Positions 63,792 through 64,000 of a stretch of DNA of 64,000 nucleotides are shown here, piece after piece; the stretch's first letter is position 1; every line of letters begins with the position of its first letter. Under the pieces are notes generated by a model, which did not search any database, was not told the origin of the DNA, and saw nothing but the letters and a program-made list of their open reading frames with translations. Both the position numbers and the translations under genes were made by a program. Source of the DNA: Bacteroidota bacterium (lineage in GTDB: Bacteria; Bacteroidota; Bacteroidia; B-17B0; Aurantibacillaceae); the NCBI GenBank assembly GCA_013298715.1, contig JAAFIQ010000003.1:124001-188000 (forward strand). Direction: 5' to 3'.

Positions 63792-64000
63792 TGATGATGC
63801 CCGCCTGGACCATGCACATGGCCATGATCTAATTCCTCAGGAGAGGCAGTTCTAACGTTCAATACTTCACCAATAAAGTGTAAATCATAACCAGCTAAAG
63901 GGTGGTTAAAATCCATTGTAACATGCGCATCAGCAATTTCAATTACTTTGCCAACCAACAAATTTCCATCAGCATCATTCATTTCAATATCTTCATCCAA
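63788..64000 (-). CDS. slyD: FKBP-type peptidyl-prolyl isomerase SlyD, C-terminal part (5' end outside window)
   Basis: The last 70 codons of a SlyD-type prolyl isomerase, running out of the window at 64000. VTMDFNHPLAGYDLHFIGEVLNVRTAS is the C-terminal part of the FKBP fold and HGHVHGPGGHHH is the histidine-rich nickel-binding tail typical of SlyD. SlyD folds proteins and helps nickel delivery to hydrogenase in E. coli. The apparent start at the window edge (TTG) is internal; the true start lies beyond. The stop overlaps the TrmH-type gene by four bases. Confidence 0.9.
   Translation of the reverse strand: MDEDIEMNDADGNLLVGKVIEIADAHVTMDFNHPLAGYDLHFIGEVLNVRTASPEELDHGHVHGPGGHHH

Overview
The window comes from a Bacteroidota chromosome (Bacteroidetes), probably an environmental lineage near Flavobacteriales or Sphingobacteriales; the order cannot be fixed from this stretch. 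The evidence is visibly A+T-rich DNA, several start-proximal promoters of the Bacteroidota type (TTG, about 19-20 nt, TAnnTTTG), almost no Shine-Dalgarno sequences, a PorV/PorQ-family protein and a type IX (T9SS) sorting-type protease, a fused SecDF, a TonB-dependent receptor with a carboxypeptidase-regulatory-like N-terminus, lineage-typical families (DUF4294, eukaryote-like NrdB) and many lipoproteins and outer-membrane barrels. I found no rRNA or tRNA gene, no CRISPR array, no prophage and no intact insertion sequence.

Layout. 0-5.7 kb: end of an ABC-F ATPase, small envelope proteins, nadB facing a divergent Nfu-type Fe-S protein, a dCMP deaminase and a very basic exported protein. 5.9-15.3 kb: a three-gene envelope operon (TonB receptor, 1503-residue exported protein, PorV/PorQ-like barrel), closed by a good terminator; its second and third genes carry strong Shine-Dalgarno sequences, unusual here. 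15.3-20.9 kb: greA, HIT protein, phosphohexomutase, nadK, then a T9SS-secreted metallopeptidase. 20.9-26.9 kb: a TlpA/SCO pair divergent from a KirBac-type K+ channel, sucD, tilS and three small unknown genes, one with an apparent 5' frameshift. 26.9-33.9 kb: a palindrome-rich gap, STM3941-like protein, gcdH, AlkB-like and TspO genes, a biotin carboxylase, DUF4294 and two tandem small lipoproteins. 34-40.5 kb: secDF, a toxin-antitoxin pair, a phosphodiester-glycosidase-family protein, a lipoprotein and a methyltransferase. 40.5-46.3 kb: a Rel/Spo (p)ppGpp enzyme, DUF1801, a roughly 0.5 kb array of nine hairpin repeats and a malic enzyme-phosphotransacetylase fusion. 46.3-52.7 kb: a sensor with propeller and SpoIIE phosphatase, kynU, truncated globin and a sigma/anti-sigma-like pair. 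53-56.8 kb: nrdB and nrdA separated by a structured 335-bp gap. 56.9-64 kb: a broken OLD-type ATPase, a MORN-type protein, a glycosyltransferase, a BamA/TamA-like protein, a TrmH-type methyltransferase and the C-terminus of SlyD.

Most of the window is core metabolism (NAD synthesis, central carbon, dNTP supply, translation fidelity) interleaved with envelope functions. The parts most worth a second look are the TonB/large exported protein/PorV-like operon with its unusual ribosome-binding sites, the 244-bp duplicated hairpin array at 43.3-43.9 kb, the decayed OLD ATPase, and two genes whose true starts seem hidden (a one-base deletion near 26.31 kb; a non-ATG start near 49.49 kb).
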